64,000 bases of DNA from Sanghuangporus weigelae (GCA_033182465.1 CP137325.1:1612001-1676000), one strand, 5' to 3'. Positions 23,150 to 35,737 are shown, counted from the first letter of the stretch. The notes: a model not told the origin generated them from the letters alone. Numbers and translations are program-made.

Positions 23150-24025
23150 ATGGACTATACGCTCATTCCGACCGATACAGAAGAAACTCAGGAAGGGCAG
23201 TCGCGACGGGAGCTTGAAGCAGACTCTTGGCGAATAAGTTGGAGTTTCTACGCAGCCATCGTTGGTGTTATCATCACGACAGTCAACCTCGTTTTCCTTA
23301 ATGTCCGAATAAGCCATTCTCCGCGTCCTCCTCCGCCCGCCATGATTCGGGGTTCCAATTATGTCGGTCTTGACCAGCTCATTCGGAACGAATCCTCAGT
23401 AGATTGGCCACGAAGCAGATATGATTTTCCGGACTACCTCGGGATTATAGATACCAGGATACCCGAGAAAATACAGCCAAGCTCGCATCGTGTTCTACTA
23501 GATTCAACCGTAAGAAACTCTTCCATACAAGCTATTGAGTATTGGTCATGACTGACCGTAACAAAGCATCAAGCGTTCGCACACTTCACCATCCGCGACT
23601 TCGGACTGCAGAGCTGCGCTCTATCGTCATCTTTCCCGGATCAAAGCCACCCTGCCAATCAGAATTCTACGAATAGCCAGGGTGGGGAACTTAATATTTG
23701 GCTATTGAATAACCGAGACTCAGCGAGGAATCTGAATTGGCCTAAAAAATGGGACAGAATGCCGTCAAGGAGCAAATTTCTTGGGACTTTGAACACTAAC
23801 CGTACACACGACGAGACGCCCTTCTTTCATTGCCCATCGGGTTCCGCGCAGTTGTTTGCGATAGAGTGTCGGACCGAGAGCTGCACGCTGGATTTCCAGC
23901 AAGTGAGGTCGTCTGGCGCAAAATTGGGTAAGTCTGTACAAAGCACCTTTCCTCGTTCATAAGATAAAATGAGTTATACCTTAGGCTTCTGGATGCTCCA
24001 GAGTGAGGTCAAGACCCAATTTTAG
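23150..24025 (+). CDS. Single-pass membrane protein, function unknown
   Basis: Three exons (23150-23509, 23567-23927, 23985-24025) give 253 residues. A polar N-terminus is followed by one membrane segment, FYAAIVGVIITTVNLVFLNV, and a proline-rich stalk. The outer domain has the order ...AHFTIRDFGLQSCALSSSFP... NIWLLN... FFHCPSG... FAIECRTESCTLDFQQ, with four conserved cysteines. I recognise this arrangement (RDFGxxxC, FxCP, FxxxCxxxxC) as a recurrent membrane protein of agaric genomes without a named function. It shares no motif with its neighbours. Whether it belongs to the UstYa cluster or simply sits beside it is unknown. Confidence 0.75.
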
Positions 24026-24379
24026 ACTGGGTTATTCCTATTCTGCATGCCTCACTTTCATCATGCCCTGTGTACACCTTTCTCGCGATCTAACTGGAAT
24101 ACGCTCGTTGGACCATGAGATCATCACGGCTGAGGCGTGTAGGGGAAGAGGCATTCTGTTACATAAAGTTCATGGGAACCGTCCTCACATAAAATCTAGA
24201 AACATAACATAGTATACGATCAGACGACGTTGGAGAGATCCTAGTGCTGAATATCAGAACAAAAGAGCATGGCAGGACAATCGAGAATCGAACAGCCGGA
24301 GATTGCCACTTGATTCCTCACTCATTATGTAATTTCTATTAGAAATATCCATATTTGTAATATGTTCCCACACTTAGCG

Positions 24380-25311
24380 ACGCGAGACTGAGGAGGAGGA
24401 TTGAAGTTGTGGTGCTGTTCCGAACCACGTCCAGATTCGAAATACAGCTGTGGACTTGGCCAGCTCATGGGCTCGTGTCTCTGTCTCCTGAACGATATTA
24501 TGGGCTGCGTGGGTGAAGCAAGTTCTAATACTGCTCCTATCTCACCCTGTCCATTCCGCAGATATGGCCGTATTCAACGCGTTGCGGCACCTCTCAACTT
24601 ATCTTTACAAGGCTCATATGCAGGGTAGACATCATCCCATGGATCTGTGCGAGCCTTTGAAATATTGTCCTGGGACTGCACTATTTGTCTTCCTTTAGAC
24701 CTCTCAGTTAGCTGTTATTCCGAATGCGGTTGGTCAAATCCCTGGCTTTGCAGGTGAAAAAGATTATCTTTTTCTACGTATTTAAGTTTGAATATTTCTC
24801 GCTGTGCATTATTCCTCTTCGACAATTTGACGCTCCGACAACGGCTCAATATCTGTATGCGGACCTCAAAAGAACGTATTTCAAGCCTTTAGCCCTCTAT
24901 CACCAGCTGGTAGGACTCCACACCTGATTCTGCACGACCTCCGAAGCTTCGGAATGGGAAACTATATCCAGGCCGCGTGCATCTGACATAACTATCTCAT
25001 GGACGGAAATACAATTTACTTCACAAATTTCTTCGACATCCACCTTAATTCAATCGGAGAGTTCCAGGACCATCCCTGCACCTTCTTTCCCAGAACGTAC
25101 GATACAGCTCCTACGCTTGATCCATATGCTCAGAGTGGCCTTTTTGTCCCGTCCTTTACGAGGTGCATTCTTAATACTAGGGACCTCGATGTCGACATTC
25201 GCGATGACTGGACTTTTCGCCTTCAACGAGATATCGGCTTCGCATCTACAAGACGGCAGGCTTGATCGCATGGAGCTTCCTCCATTCACGGAAACCCGTG
25301 ATGTAGTCTAA
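24380..25311 (+). pseudogene. F-box / propeller-like protein, copy 4, C-terminal relic
   Basis: No F-box is left. The region at about 24750-24925 reads CIIPLRQFDAPTTAQYLYADLK, matching the LVPLHQFDDSASLLSYADVK of copy 5, and 24999-25265 ends with LFVPSFTRCILNT and DDWTFRL, the equivalents of the SGCIVHEE and YWTFRL blocks of copy 2. Between them the frame breaks (CATCTGACA near 24980). The tail continues into the shared repeat RMELPPFTET at about 25270. Confidence 0.55.
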
Positions 25312-25920
25312 GAGTACTAGAATCCTGATTTGCTCATTTACTTTTGCTTCGTATGAGGTGAATCTATTTGTACTTGAATCACATTACATGGCTAATACAT
25401 TTTTTACTTGCTCAAGGCCGGGTCTCCATTCCGCTAATCCATTCCGTTAATCCATCTGATCTGGCACTACTGACTGGCGATCTAGGAGTGTGGGAACTTT
25501 TTCGGATAAACTACAATGCTTACGTAAATGGTTAACCAACAACTTTTACTCTCGCGCACAGTTCTTTCGTTCTTCTCCACGACGTTCCGCCATAGAAGCG
25601 TCTCACGTTTACCAATGGGAATACTTCATGTACCTAAGGATGTTCTTATAAACGTGCTCCATTTCTTGCACTCAAAGGATCTATTTGCTTTGGAATTGGT
25701 GGGTACAAAACTTGTAAACTGACGTACAAGCATTTGATGCCTGCTATCCAACTTCCTTATCCTTAGACATGTTCTTACTTGAGAAATGCAACGGAATCAC
25801 GTTGGATATGGCTCCTTGAGTTGCAACGACTTGCCGATATGACATGCCTGCCTACTTTACCTCCCGTACGTTGATATCAAAAGTCTTCACCATGCTGTGA
25901 TCCGTTCGCTGGTCGTAGCC
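25240..25920 (+). repeat. Segmental duplication unit, right copy
   Basis: Partner of the unit at 15760-16440. It contains the end of F-box copy 4 and the start of copy 5. The flank from 25360 to 25500 also aligns with 15940-16080 with scattered changes. Confidence 0.6.
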
Positions 25921-27260
25921 GCTCTTCGACAACTGAAAGTATATAAATCCATCGAATATACCGGACTTCCTAAAACATCTTCAAAAACTTTCACGATTGG
26001 CCTGGATAGTCCGTCAGAGTCTCCACGAACACTCAGTAATCGAAAGAAGCTATTTTATCGTCTTCTCCCATCATCGAACTTTTTGATCGTTGCCGACTCG
26101 GCCCTTTTGGAGGTACTTAGCGTTTCAGACGGTACTCGAATGTGGAGCTACTTTCCTTCGGTCAACGGGGAGACGAATAAGATTACTGCGTTCGCGTTTG
26201 AAGAGTTGATCAAGACTTCATTCCGACTGATCGTGGTCACTCAGATAGGTCCAGACACTCTGTCAGTATCTTTTACATTCTTACTGTATCCTTTGCGAAC
26301 ACCTCTCAAAAATCCTTTTCATCCAAGATCCTTTCAGTTATTCACTCTTCAGAAATGCTTCGGAAATGACACAGAGGAAATTCAGCTTATCACTTCGGAT
26401 GAGGTTACTGGTTCCGGATCAAATATTCGTTGTGTCTGCATCTGTGGTGATTTTGTGGTTTTGCATTTAGACCAATGTCTGATTGTCTGGAATTGGAAAG
26501 ACAAGAAAGTGACTGAGATCATCCTAGTACGTGAAGTTCAATGAATCAGTCAAGCGAAAACTACAAATCTTGCATTGCACTTCAGGACGTCGATGTGCGA
26601 CTCTTCGACCTTCAAGTGGTTCGCGGGCATCTCCTTCATGTGTTGAATTCTCGATCAAAGCACTGTGTCGTAGAGCTGGTTCCTCTTCATCAATTTGATG
26701 ACTCTGCATCGCTCCTATCCTACGCGGATGTCAAGAGTTCATCATATGAACACAACATGGATACCACTTGGATGGTCAGTCCACCAAGGCTTACTCTGTA
26801 CGATCTCCAGCACCTCGGATTATCGAGAGACATCAAATGCACCTTGATTATCGATGTCATGTTCTACTCCGGGATTAGAGGACTGGCTCCAATTGAAATT
26901 ATTTTGCATCCAGATGCTCTCGGGGACTCCCTTTCTATGCCCTCACCATCACGTCTTACGAGAACGACTCGGCCTACTTTGAGCAATCCGCTTATGCCGA
27001 GCAGCATTCTGGTGCCGTCGCTTTCCGGTTGTGTCGTCCACGATAAACAAGGTGCCTGCCCAGACTTCCGGACGTTTAGGCTAAGAGAAACCGACCAAGG
27101 GTCCTTCGTGGGATTCGACGACAGTGGAGAATTGTACAATGTCTACTTCCCAGCATTGACCGAAGATTTCGACATGGTAGTAGAATTCGACTCCGGTGCT
27201 CTCATCCAGTCGTTTCCCGACGCACAGACACGGTGCATAGTAATTCATCAATTCTTTTGA
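25615..27260 (+). CDS. F-box protein with beta-propeller-like C-terminus, best copy
   Basis: Exon 1 (25615-25698, 28 codons) is an F-box: VPKDVLINVLHFLHSKDLFA. Exon 2 begins at 25767 with TCSYLRNATESRWIWLLELQ. A long exon with DIKSLHHAVIRSLVVAALRQ runs to 26526, and the last exon 26586-27260 is fully open. The C-terminal 430 residues contain repeated short beta-strand patterns such as LEVLSVSDGTRMWSY and CLIVWNWKDKKV, which resemble WD or Kelch-like blades. Such proteins recruit substrates to SCF ubiquitin ligases. One problem remains: at about 25867-25875 the frame of exon 2 reads PVR then TGA, and a one-base offset is needed to enter DIKSLHH. Copy 3 shows the same offset. Either a non-obvious splice fixes it or this copy is also damaged. 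Confidence 0.6.
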
Positions 27261-27364
27261 TTCATTGTAGCGAAATTGTTGGCCTTTGGTAAAGAAGACA
27301 TAGTGCATCGTATCGTTGCACGAAACTGGTATAGATGGAATGAGACTCCGTCTCCTCGGAATCG

Positions 27365-27400
27365 AATCATCATCATCATCATCATCATAATTATTATTGT
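27365..27400 (+). repeat. ATC microsatellite
   Basis: A run of ATC triplets merges into AAT/ATT triplets just after the F-box gene. It explains the poly-isoleucine open frame seen there. Confidence 0.8.
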
Positions 27401-27932
27401 GTCATTGCATCACGGAGTTCACTCAAGTTCCGCGAGATGTGAACGATTTCTTCAGTGTTTGGCCATCTCAATATCTTGCCTGATCTGAACTAATGGGCTC
27501 TAGAGCTAGGTACTAGGCGAAGCTCTTTGATCACAATGGCTCCCAGAGTCGCCTTGCGAAATTCCTTTCTTGATACCCACGAGATTGTCTCTTGCTGCTC
27601 CACCGCAACCAACGTCTGTCCTCGATTACCTTACCAAGACACTGCAGCAACCAGCATAGAGTATGTTTCATGTAGTACTTGATATGATAAACTAGCAGTC
27701 AGTGTAGCCGCTATCGAATTAGTTTTGGAGGATACTGTTTGTCCTCCTAGATCGCTTTTCGTCGGTCATGAGTTGCTTTCTATTTTTTCTTGATCCCAAT
27801 CGAGCAGACAACGTGCGATTCACTACATTCCCGCTGAAAAGCGGTCAATCATGAGAACAAGTACTCTGCAATACTCAAGATATCTAGTAAGCAAGAACTG
27901 GTTTCTTGCACCTACACCTTGGCTTATGTACT
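27401..27932. other. Intergenic, nothing recognised
   Basis: No exon chain or RNA gene is evident between the F-box gene and the kinase-like gene, which converge here. Confidence 0.4.
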
Positions 27933-28570
27933 TTAATGATTGACTTCCTGCAGACGCGCCCTTGCGAGGGCGAGTAGAACTTGAGCTGCAGCAGGACTAT
28001 TTGACGTATGAATATCAATAAAGACGATCGGTTGACCGACACTAGTTGGACGTATGAACCCTTGAGGGTCTCGCAAACCCACGGCGACTGCAGCTTCGCA
28101 CCCTCGAACAATACTGTTTGAAAGAACGGTCATCTAGTACGAGTATTTATGATGTTTGGAAAAATGACATACTGTTGCAGGGCTCTTCTATCGGTCACTC
28201 TCCTAAGCGCTGACCTGAACACACCGTCGCCATGCTGAAGACTGAAGAATACTCCATCTGTGATCATGCGCGTTATTTCAACGTATCCTTGAAATGGCTG
28301 CATGTTGCCAACGCGCACAGTGCAATTCGAGATGTTCCATGAGGCTACAGGCAGACCATAATCTTCTGCAAGCGCGTAGCTCTGCAGAGCTCGCGAGTGC
28401 TGTCCTGTCTCGCGACTGCGGTAAACTTTATAGACATAATTCTCAATTCTATAGACCGCATATGCCTCCCGGCTCCGAGAAAGTATATGCTGAGGCGTGA
28501 ACGTTAAGGCCTGCAGTCTTCCGCCCCTAGCAATAGTCAGTTGTACATTGCTGTTCTCTGGATTTGCCAT
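27933..28570 (-). CDS. Small protein with minimal kinase-like pattern
   Basis: Two exons on the minus strand, 28570-28173 and 28113-27933, close across a 59-nt intron and give 192 residues. ATG 28570 was taken because the upstream extension has no ATG. The order of elements looks like a compressed protein-kinase fold: paired strands YAVYRIENYVYKVYRS with a candidate ATP-binding Lys48, a helix with Glu69 (QSYALAEDYGLPV), a hinge-like ITRMITDGVFF, a helix, then LRDPQGFI (Asp148) and VFIDIHTSN (Asp166), which could be the catalytic and metal-binding loops. Minimal kinases of this size are known among bacterial effectors such as HopBF1. I recognise the layout, not a specific homologue, so kinase activity and bacterial origin are hypotheses. 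No signal peptide or membrane segment is visible. Confidence 0.6.
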
Positions 28571-29897
28571 TGATGCGGATGTAAACAACGATAAGGAAGG
28601 TGAAGGATGAGGGTCCACCAGTTCACGATTCTCCCCCTTTTATAAGCAGAAGTATCTTCAGCAACTGTCTTGATTGTTTCACGTTCTCTCTGGACCTTGC
28701 AAACGAATGACTGGGCTTGTTTGGCGGAAGGAAAGAATTGGCAAAGGAAGAGGTGAAGTCAATGTCATAATTCTATTCTGAACACGATGGAACAGTTTCA
28801 GGAGAGCATTATCGTTGCAAAACACCAAGACACAGTAGCAGTTGGGAATGGACCGCAGACAGTATTCGTCTCATTCCTAAGCATAGTCGTGCAGACAGAA
28901 TGACTATTTCAAATTGGTCAAGAGAGCTATGAACTCGTTCCTGTCCGAACCGTCTTTGGCCACATTGAGAGCCTGCAAAGATGTCCAATGGAGTTTCCAG
29001 ACATGGAAAATAACCCGTTGATCCCGAATTTGTTATTAACTTTGAGCTGCTTGACTCAGCGAGGCTGGCAGAAGTAAGAAACTAATTCCACTTTCGAGGC
29101 AATTATCGGGTATGTCGGAGTGTCCCAAGATAGCTGTTTCAGGCAAATAGCAAAGACATATCGTTCCAGTCTTTCGGGATCAGACCGCCTCACAGCACCT
29201 GAATGCACCCTAAGATTAAAGAAATTGTTTACCTGAGTACTGATACATTTCCTGGACAGCCTAGGAAAATGGACGAGGACTTTAGTATACTGAATAGTAA
29301 CCGATCCGTATATGTGGGTTCAACGTACCGCACAACGATAGAAATGGAGCATCTTGGTTGGGAGAACTCTTTAAAATGTCCAGATGACCTCGTGCAATTC
29401 AATCAGAAGCAATTCAATCAGAAGTTTGAATCATTGGTACCTGAGATAATTGATATACCATGATAGATCTTAACCCTCTTGGATGTGAGCTCTTGCACCT
29501 TTCGGTTGGATACGCCCCCAATAGACGCGATGCCGGTGACTCTGTCTTGGAGAGCTCACCACAACATCAGCACGACTGTGACGAGATGGGCTTCGTCCGC
29601 CGCGTACTGGTGAGGTGCTCGTCTGAGTGATACGCGTACGATGGGTTGGCCCGACAATCCCGTCCACCTCACTTGAGGTATAAATTTTTCTCCTTTGTAC
29701 CTCCCTGGTTGCATTGTCGATTATTAATTATTGCTGTTATGGCGGAAGCTGAAAGATGTAAGAGATGAAACACTCGTGGCGGTCAGCGGTCACGCCGGAG
29801 TATGAGTATGGCATTGTAAGCAAACCAGCAGGCATAGTGATACTCGGGTCAGCGTCTCGCGTCGCACGTCGCTTAGTCAGCACTAGAGGAGGAACGA
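28571..29897. other. Intergenic with weak coding relics
   Basis: An open stretch at about 28919-29074 (plus strand) reads LVPVRTVFGHIESLQRCPME and then LIPNLLLTLSCLTQRGW, faintly like a leucine-rich F-box protein. Another open frame runs at 29203-29463. They cannot be joined into a gene and show no firm domain. Confidence 0.3.
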
Positions 29898-29903
29898 TAT
29901 AAA
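29898..29903 (+). promoter_or_regulatory. TATA box
   Basis: TATAAA lies 86 bp upstream of ATG 29989, in a suitable position for the small gene that follows. Confidence 0.4.
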
Positions 29904-29988
29904 TTCCACCTTGTCGCCCCCTGCATCAGCACACTGTTCTGTCCTCGTCGTCTAACACAACACACATTACCTCGATACCGCACCCATC

Positions 29989-30391
29989 ATGAGTTTGGAA
30001 GAGCCTCCTAGATCTAGAATTACTGCCCGCGCAGCATTCAGAGATTTTGGCGGATTCGAAATGGTTACGGCCGATGAGGTGCGCGCCGTGATTGCGAAAC
30101 GGATTCTGATCAGTACTAACGCCTTCCATAGAATGCGAGACAAGGCGTTTGCTATGCACGCAAGAAAATTTCCCATTCCAAAACCTCTGTCAATGACTTG
30201 TGGGTTTTTCTCTATAGCCTGTGTGCTTTCAAGTACTTGATCAATTTTTCAATAGGCTTAAATTCATGGAGTACTTCCTGGACGTGAGAAGCGCCGTTGT
30301 TTTATCCAAGTTTACCGATGCGAATGGTGAGGGTTGGAAGCTCATATCCATGAGGTTTGAAGATGTGCCATCGAAGTATAGGTTCAAGTAA
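29989..30391 (+). CDS. Small protein of unknown function
   Basis: Exon 1 starts at ATG 29989 with MSLEEPPRSRITARAAFRDF and continues through ADEVRAVIAKRILIS and MHARKFPIPKPLS. A second block, LKFMEYFLDVRSAVVLSKFT to FEDVPSKYRFK, ends at TAA 30389-30391. The AT-rich spacer between them (about 30195-30255) looks like an intron, but the strong GTGGGT donor does not keep the frame with the TAG acceptor; a weaker donor GTCAAT would. Total length would be about 115-120 residues. I recognise no domain. A TATA box and compact structure favour a real gene; the exact splice is unresolved. Confidence 0.4.
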
Positions 30392-30599
30392 GCGAAGATA
30401 GTGATAGCAGTCTTCGGTCTGGATAGTGCTTGTCCCCTGTTCTAATTTGATGCACAATGTGATTCAGCCTTAGATGCACCATAGCAATCTCAACTATTTT
30501 CTTGACCTAAGCTAATGGGTAAATTTTGTCGCAAAGCGAAGCTCTCCGATGACAACGGGATCAGCTATCAGACCCGATCCGCTCCTCCTCTTGAGTCTC

Positions 30600-33082
30600 T
30601 CACTTCGCGGTATTCCTTTCAGTCGAGCTTTTGGCACCCACAAGATCGCTTCTCGCATCACCTCGCTTGTACCCCAACATTTTGTCCGCTCCTGCTTCCG
30701 TAAGCACCACGTTATAAGCGATGAACAAGAATATCAGCATACCATTTGAATTCAGCAGCTCTGGAACCACACTTCGCGCTCCAGAAGTGATATACTTCTT
30801 CATCACGCCTCTCGCAACGAGTGGTCGAGAAAGAAGGTCCTTGAGCCCGGTCTTCAAAGCTTGGACTTGCTGCTTCTCCTGCCTATCCTTCCGTCTCTTT
30901 AAAGGCGCGTCTTCATCCAGTATGCTGATGCTACATGTCAGCATATGGTTGGTGTCAATGGTAGGATTTACATACCTCGCGTCTAAGTCAGAGTCAAGCT
31001 CGATTTCCATGGCCTCGGCAGCCTGCTTAAGCCAATTCCTTTCATGCTTCTCCTTCTTGACCTTGTGTGTTGCGGCATCAATCCGCTTGGCGAGGTGCAC
31101 TCGTTCCTTCAGCTTGTCGAGGAGATCGAGCTCAATCGGCATATCAGGAATTTCATTCTCGCCGACTTGCTTCCCGTCAACTGGTCTTATTTGCTCACAA
31201 GTTCTCATATGAAAGACATACCTCTGTCCAGACTAGCAAGTAATGCACGAAGAATGCGGCGTTCGTCTGGGGCGCACATGATGAGACTGAATCCAGAAAG
31301 GGAAGCACGTGCTGTGCGACCATTACGGTGGATATAAACGTCGGCGGATCGTGGAATCTGATAGTGAATGACGTGGTCAACCGAAGAAATGTCAAGTCCT
31401 CGAGCGGCTACGTCCGTCGCGAGGAGAATCGAGTTGGGGGTAGACCTGAACCGGTCCAAATTCTTGAGCCGTTGACGTTGCTGAAGTTGCGAATGGAGCG
31501 GATATGCATGGAGCTGTAAGAGTTCGCAAAGCGGCAGTAATCGACGAATCCCGTCAATCGAGGAAACGAAGACCAGCGAACGCCCTGGATATCGTAATAA
31601 GAAATAGTACAAATATACGTCCTGAGCGAAGAATGTTAATTCAGAACTGAGACTTTGGTACTAATTAAACCTCACTTTATCGGCGCTTAGGCATTCGACT
31701 TGACTCTCCTGAAGTGTCGATACAACCCCGCCTTTCGGACTCAAGTCGATCACCTCTGGCTCCGGATCTCGGAAATCCAGTTTCGACACCAACTCGTCGA
31801 GTGTAGAAATAGGCTTTCCACCCTTACTCTTTAGTTTGCTCGGGGTCCTCTTCATCCTTTTCAAGTTTCGCTGAAGATCGCGGCTGAGCGTCGCAGAGAA
31901 TATGAACGTCTGCAATGGATCGTCTTGTTGCTTTCCTTCATTATCCTCGTGCACGCCCTCGATCTCGGTCGAAGACGCGTCATCGGTTTGAGCAGTCCTC
32001 ATCTGCCGTGTTGTAAGTCGCACGATATTATCTAGTTCAGCGAAATGACCTGTCTCGATCATGCGGTCCGCTTCGTCGAGGACGAGGAAGCGAAGACTTT
32101 TGATCTGCTGCGAGAGCGTGTCATTCTCTTCAATGAGCTCCCATAAACGACCAGGGGTCGCCACCAAGATGTCTACACCTCGTTCAAGTACGCGCAACTG
32201 CTTCTGGATGGCCATACCGCCTACAACGGTTCCGATTCGCACTGATTCATGTCGTTTTCCGCTCTCTTTTTCAGGATTAGCAATACAAGTGTTCAGATGA
32301 GACGCAACCTGCAGAGCAAGTTCTCGTGTTGGTGTGAGAATAAGAGCCTGTAAAATCCGAGCGTTGCTTGATCGCTTCCGTTCCAGGAGGTATTGCAGAA
32401 TTGGAAAACCATAGGCGAGAGTTTTCCCAGAGCCCTAGATAATGGTCAGGGTCATAAGTGATAAGACGATGATTAAAAACCATACAGTCTCTGCGACTCC
32501 AATGACATCCTTGCCTTTCAAAGCAGGGTGAAGAGACTTCCTCTGGATGGGAGTAGGGGAGAGAAAGTTCTGTCGATGCAATGCAGAACACAGACGGGGG
32601 TGCAGGCCAAACTCTGACCATTCAGGTAGTAAGGATGCTAGGACTCTTAAGCACGAATCGCAAGCAGAACTAGAGCGAGAAAACTCACCGTCGAATGTTT
32701 CCTCATCCTCTTCTTCTTCTTCGTCTTCGTCATCTCCGGCGCTCGTTTCCGCTTGCGCCTCCTTCTCGTCTGTTGCCGTCTCCCAGACCTATGGAAGTTA
32801 TGCTGCTTGCACGAGTCCGTAGCAAGATCACACACATACCTTGAACCTTGCGGTCCTCCCGTGCTCTGTTTCTTCGTGAAGAACCTCCACATCTTCAACT
32901 TCCTCAAGTTCTAAGATACCGCCATCACCTTCAAAGCCTGATATGTCGGGACGAGAGACGCTTCTCCATGGTAAGTCCTCCGCTGACTTTACGTCCCTTC
33001 TTAGCCTCTTTCTCGAGCTCGACGTGCTTTGTGATGTCTGTTTTCTCTTTAATGTGTTCCTTTGGGACATCAAGACGGCCAT
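30600..33082 (-). CDS. MAK5: MAK5/DDX24-type DEAD-box RNA helicase
   Basis: Eight exons on the minus strand (33082-32840, 32788-32689, 32643-32486, 32434-31676, 31621-31222, 31180-30976, 30924-30743, 30691-30600) give about 712 residues. Motifs in order: Q motif FLSPTPIQ, Walker A AETGSGKT formed across an intron, [28 protein letters not shown], then [23 protein letters not shown] and HRNGRTAR. A basic and acidic N-terminal extension and the long insert after the DEAD box are typical of MAK5, as is the end [20 protein letters not shown]. The family works in nucleolar assembly of the 60S ribosomal subunit. The exon 3 acceptor could also be six bases further on. HRNGRTAR has Asn where Ile or Ser is common. 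ATG 33082 is the first in frame; one at 33070 is an alternative. Confidence 0.9.
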
Positions 33083-35737
33083 GGGTGTCCCGTCGAACAA
33101 GACCGCAAAAAAATAAATGTTCGATGGAGCATGTGATGATCTGCATACGACGCGCGCAGATCAGCAAGGATGATCGGCTCTCGAAAAAGTAATGCATATG
33201 CATACAATTTCGTGATCAGACCGCAGTTCAAATCTCATCCTTCAGGAATCTAGGTCAGAGTACCGTCGAAACTCCAGGCGCGCTAGAAATTGGATATGCC
33301 GACCGTGTCATTTTACGGGTTGAAATCTCGCGATGATGATAATCGAGATCAAGCTGTATTTATATTTATTAAGCGTTCGGATGAAGGGAAGAACGAAGTT
33401 CCACGAAGTATCTCCTCCGTCTGATCTAGTCTAGCAGAAATTTCCGTTTCCCTCTCTTATCCTCTTTCTCCTAGTCAGCACGCTCGTCCTCGTTTTCTGA
33501 CGACCTGACGACGTTGTTGCATTTCCCCGCAACTCTTCACTGTTTCTCCTGAACACCTTTTCGCTCAAGCATGCGTTGAACTTGGGGTCGATGACTATCT
33601 TGACCATTAACAGAAGATTCCGCTGGATACCGAAACCCAACCTCCACGATTCAGACACGGTTCAGTATGAATCTGGCGTAAACTGTGGAAGTGGCACATT
33701 ATGTAGCGAAAGAAGGTGGAAAGGAAGAATAGGATTAATGTTTATGATGAATATAACGAGTACCTTGCCAAAAGTAAAGTGTATTCCTACTGACGGAACC
33801 TGATTTCCTTGACATCGCGGGTTCCTGTTATCAACAATCCCAGAAGAATGCGCCATCATTATCAGGCGCTCCATTTGTCATGGTGGTGATGAATCTAAAT
33901 GCACAGAGAGAAATGAGGACGGATTCGGTTCCATGCCACGAAGGGTGCTTACTATGATACTTGGCGCGTTCTCCAATGCGTAGATATACGGTGTTGCGGG
34001 CACTTAAGCGGATAAGGAACCGGCGACTTGTTCAATTGGCGATGAATGGGAGGGTTCAAAGTGAGCTGAGACGATACCAACTTCACTAGATATGGAGGAC
34101 AGGTTCGAGACATACTCGGCTTGAGGGTGTAGGGCCCATTTGGGATCACCTTCAGTGGAATGTGTTTTGAAGTCCTCCTGTTGGTCATTTCGATGCCAAT
34201 TCACTCTGCTAATCGTTCACTGCACAGCAGTCTGAATTACGAGTTTCTTCCTCTTCTCTCATAACTCCGTACCTGCTGTCTGTATGTTATAGTGTCCCCT
34301 CCAGAATGATCTTTATGAACATTGGTAACGAACACTAGCAGCTTGCTCATTAAATGCGGAAAGGACTGGTCCTGTGACCATCCAAGACTCCCTTCTGATA
34401 GAGTCATCACGGGACGCGATACTGAACTTCTCCTCCGAGCGAATATCGAACTCAGTGGCGGGTAGATTGAAGCCGCCAGCAGAGAAGACGTCTCAGACGG
34501 ACTCGAAAGGAAGTGAAGGCCTGCTTCGAGCGCCTGTAAGAAAGACAGTTGCGACGTATTGGAATAGCCTGTGCATCTTCGAGTTCTTGTATAAGGATAT
34601 TAGCAAAAAAGGAAAAACTATGCATGATACTTTTGTTTTCCGCATCGCTGGTACTCATCCCGACATCAGGTCACAGAACGAATTCATCCTTGGCTAGAGA
34701 TTGCATTGACATACTGGGGGAGCAGATGGTGAACAAGAAGATGATGGTTATCGATAAAATGCTAGGTGCTTGAAGAGACGGATCAAAAGGCTGTGAATGT
34801 TGTAGGCCAATATTAATCATTGTTCTAGAAAGGCCTCTAAACCCTTTCCCGGCTCATTGTAAAGCTATAACAGGGCGGGCTTGAATTGTTTAAACTTGAT
34901 TGGGTACGTCTTTGACTGGTCTAGGTAGGCGCAGGACTGCGGTACAAGGGTCCATTCGTAGACTACTGGATTTAAGCTACAAAAGCTACGGGTCAATGTA
35001 GATCAGAGATTTGCATCGTAAAATGGGAAATGTCAGATACGTACCCAGGCATCCGGCCATTCGATTTCGCGAGTTCGAACAACTAGTGCGTAAGGTGTCT
35101 TGAAATAGGATTGCATGAAACAATCATAGTCCTGATTAGAGTGTCGGAACAGCGCGCCGAAGACTTGTCCACCATTTGGTGAGATCCTTACATTCCTAAC
35201 CTTTCACTCTCCGCCATAACCAGTGCCGAAAACAGAGCAAAACGCGGCGGACCAATAAAAAATAAATCCACATTAAAAGATCACATCGGGGAAAAGAACA
35301 TGTTTAAAGCAACGGGTAAACACGATAATCAGGGTAAAGGTTTCAGTAAGAACGCTGACTGAGGAGAAAGTGGATAACATCAACATTAACGAACCCATTT
35401 ATGAGGGAAGAAAGATAGACAACGAAATTAAAAGGTTGTGTGAAAGAATGGCTTCATGACAAGTCGTTAATCGTCGATCGTAAAAATGGGAAAGAAAATG
35501 AATGTCGGAGAAGCGAGCAGCACTTTGTACCTGCAGTAAATGTAAGCGTGGAGAGTAGAGCTCCGATGAAAAGGGGAGAAATATGTAATACAGAACAAGC
35601 TTGAAAGGGAAAAGATGGGACTAAATATTTTGCAACTCTTTGCAACTCTCTTGCAAGGTCCAGCTTGTTAGCATCCATCAGAGAAACTTTTCCTTGCAAG
35701 AAAACGGCCTAACAGTGCAGCCGAGTGGCGCTTTATT
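33083..35737. other. Intergenic region, no supported gene
   Basis: About 2.6 kb between MAK5 and the end of the Rrm4-like gene. It holds the MAK5 promoter side and probably the 3' region of the Rrm4-like gene. Open frames at 33431-33658, 33952-34188 and 34374-34697 have no domain or splice support. Confidence 0.4.

Noticed and set aside
30721-31337. Open frames on the plus strand
   Set aside because: Antisense to the C-terminal exons of the MAK5 helicase.
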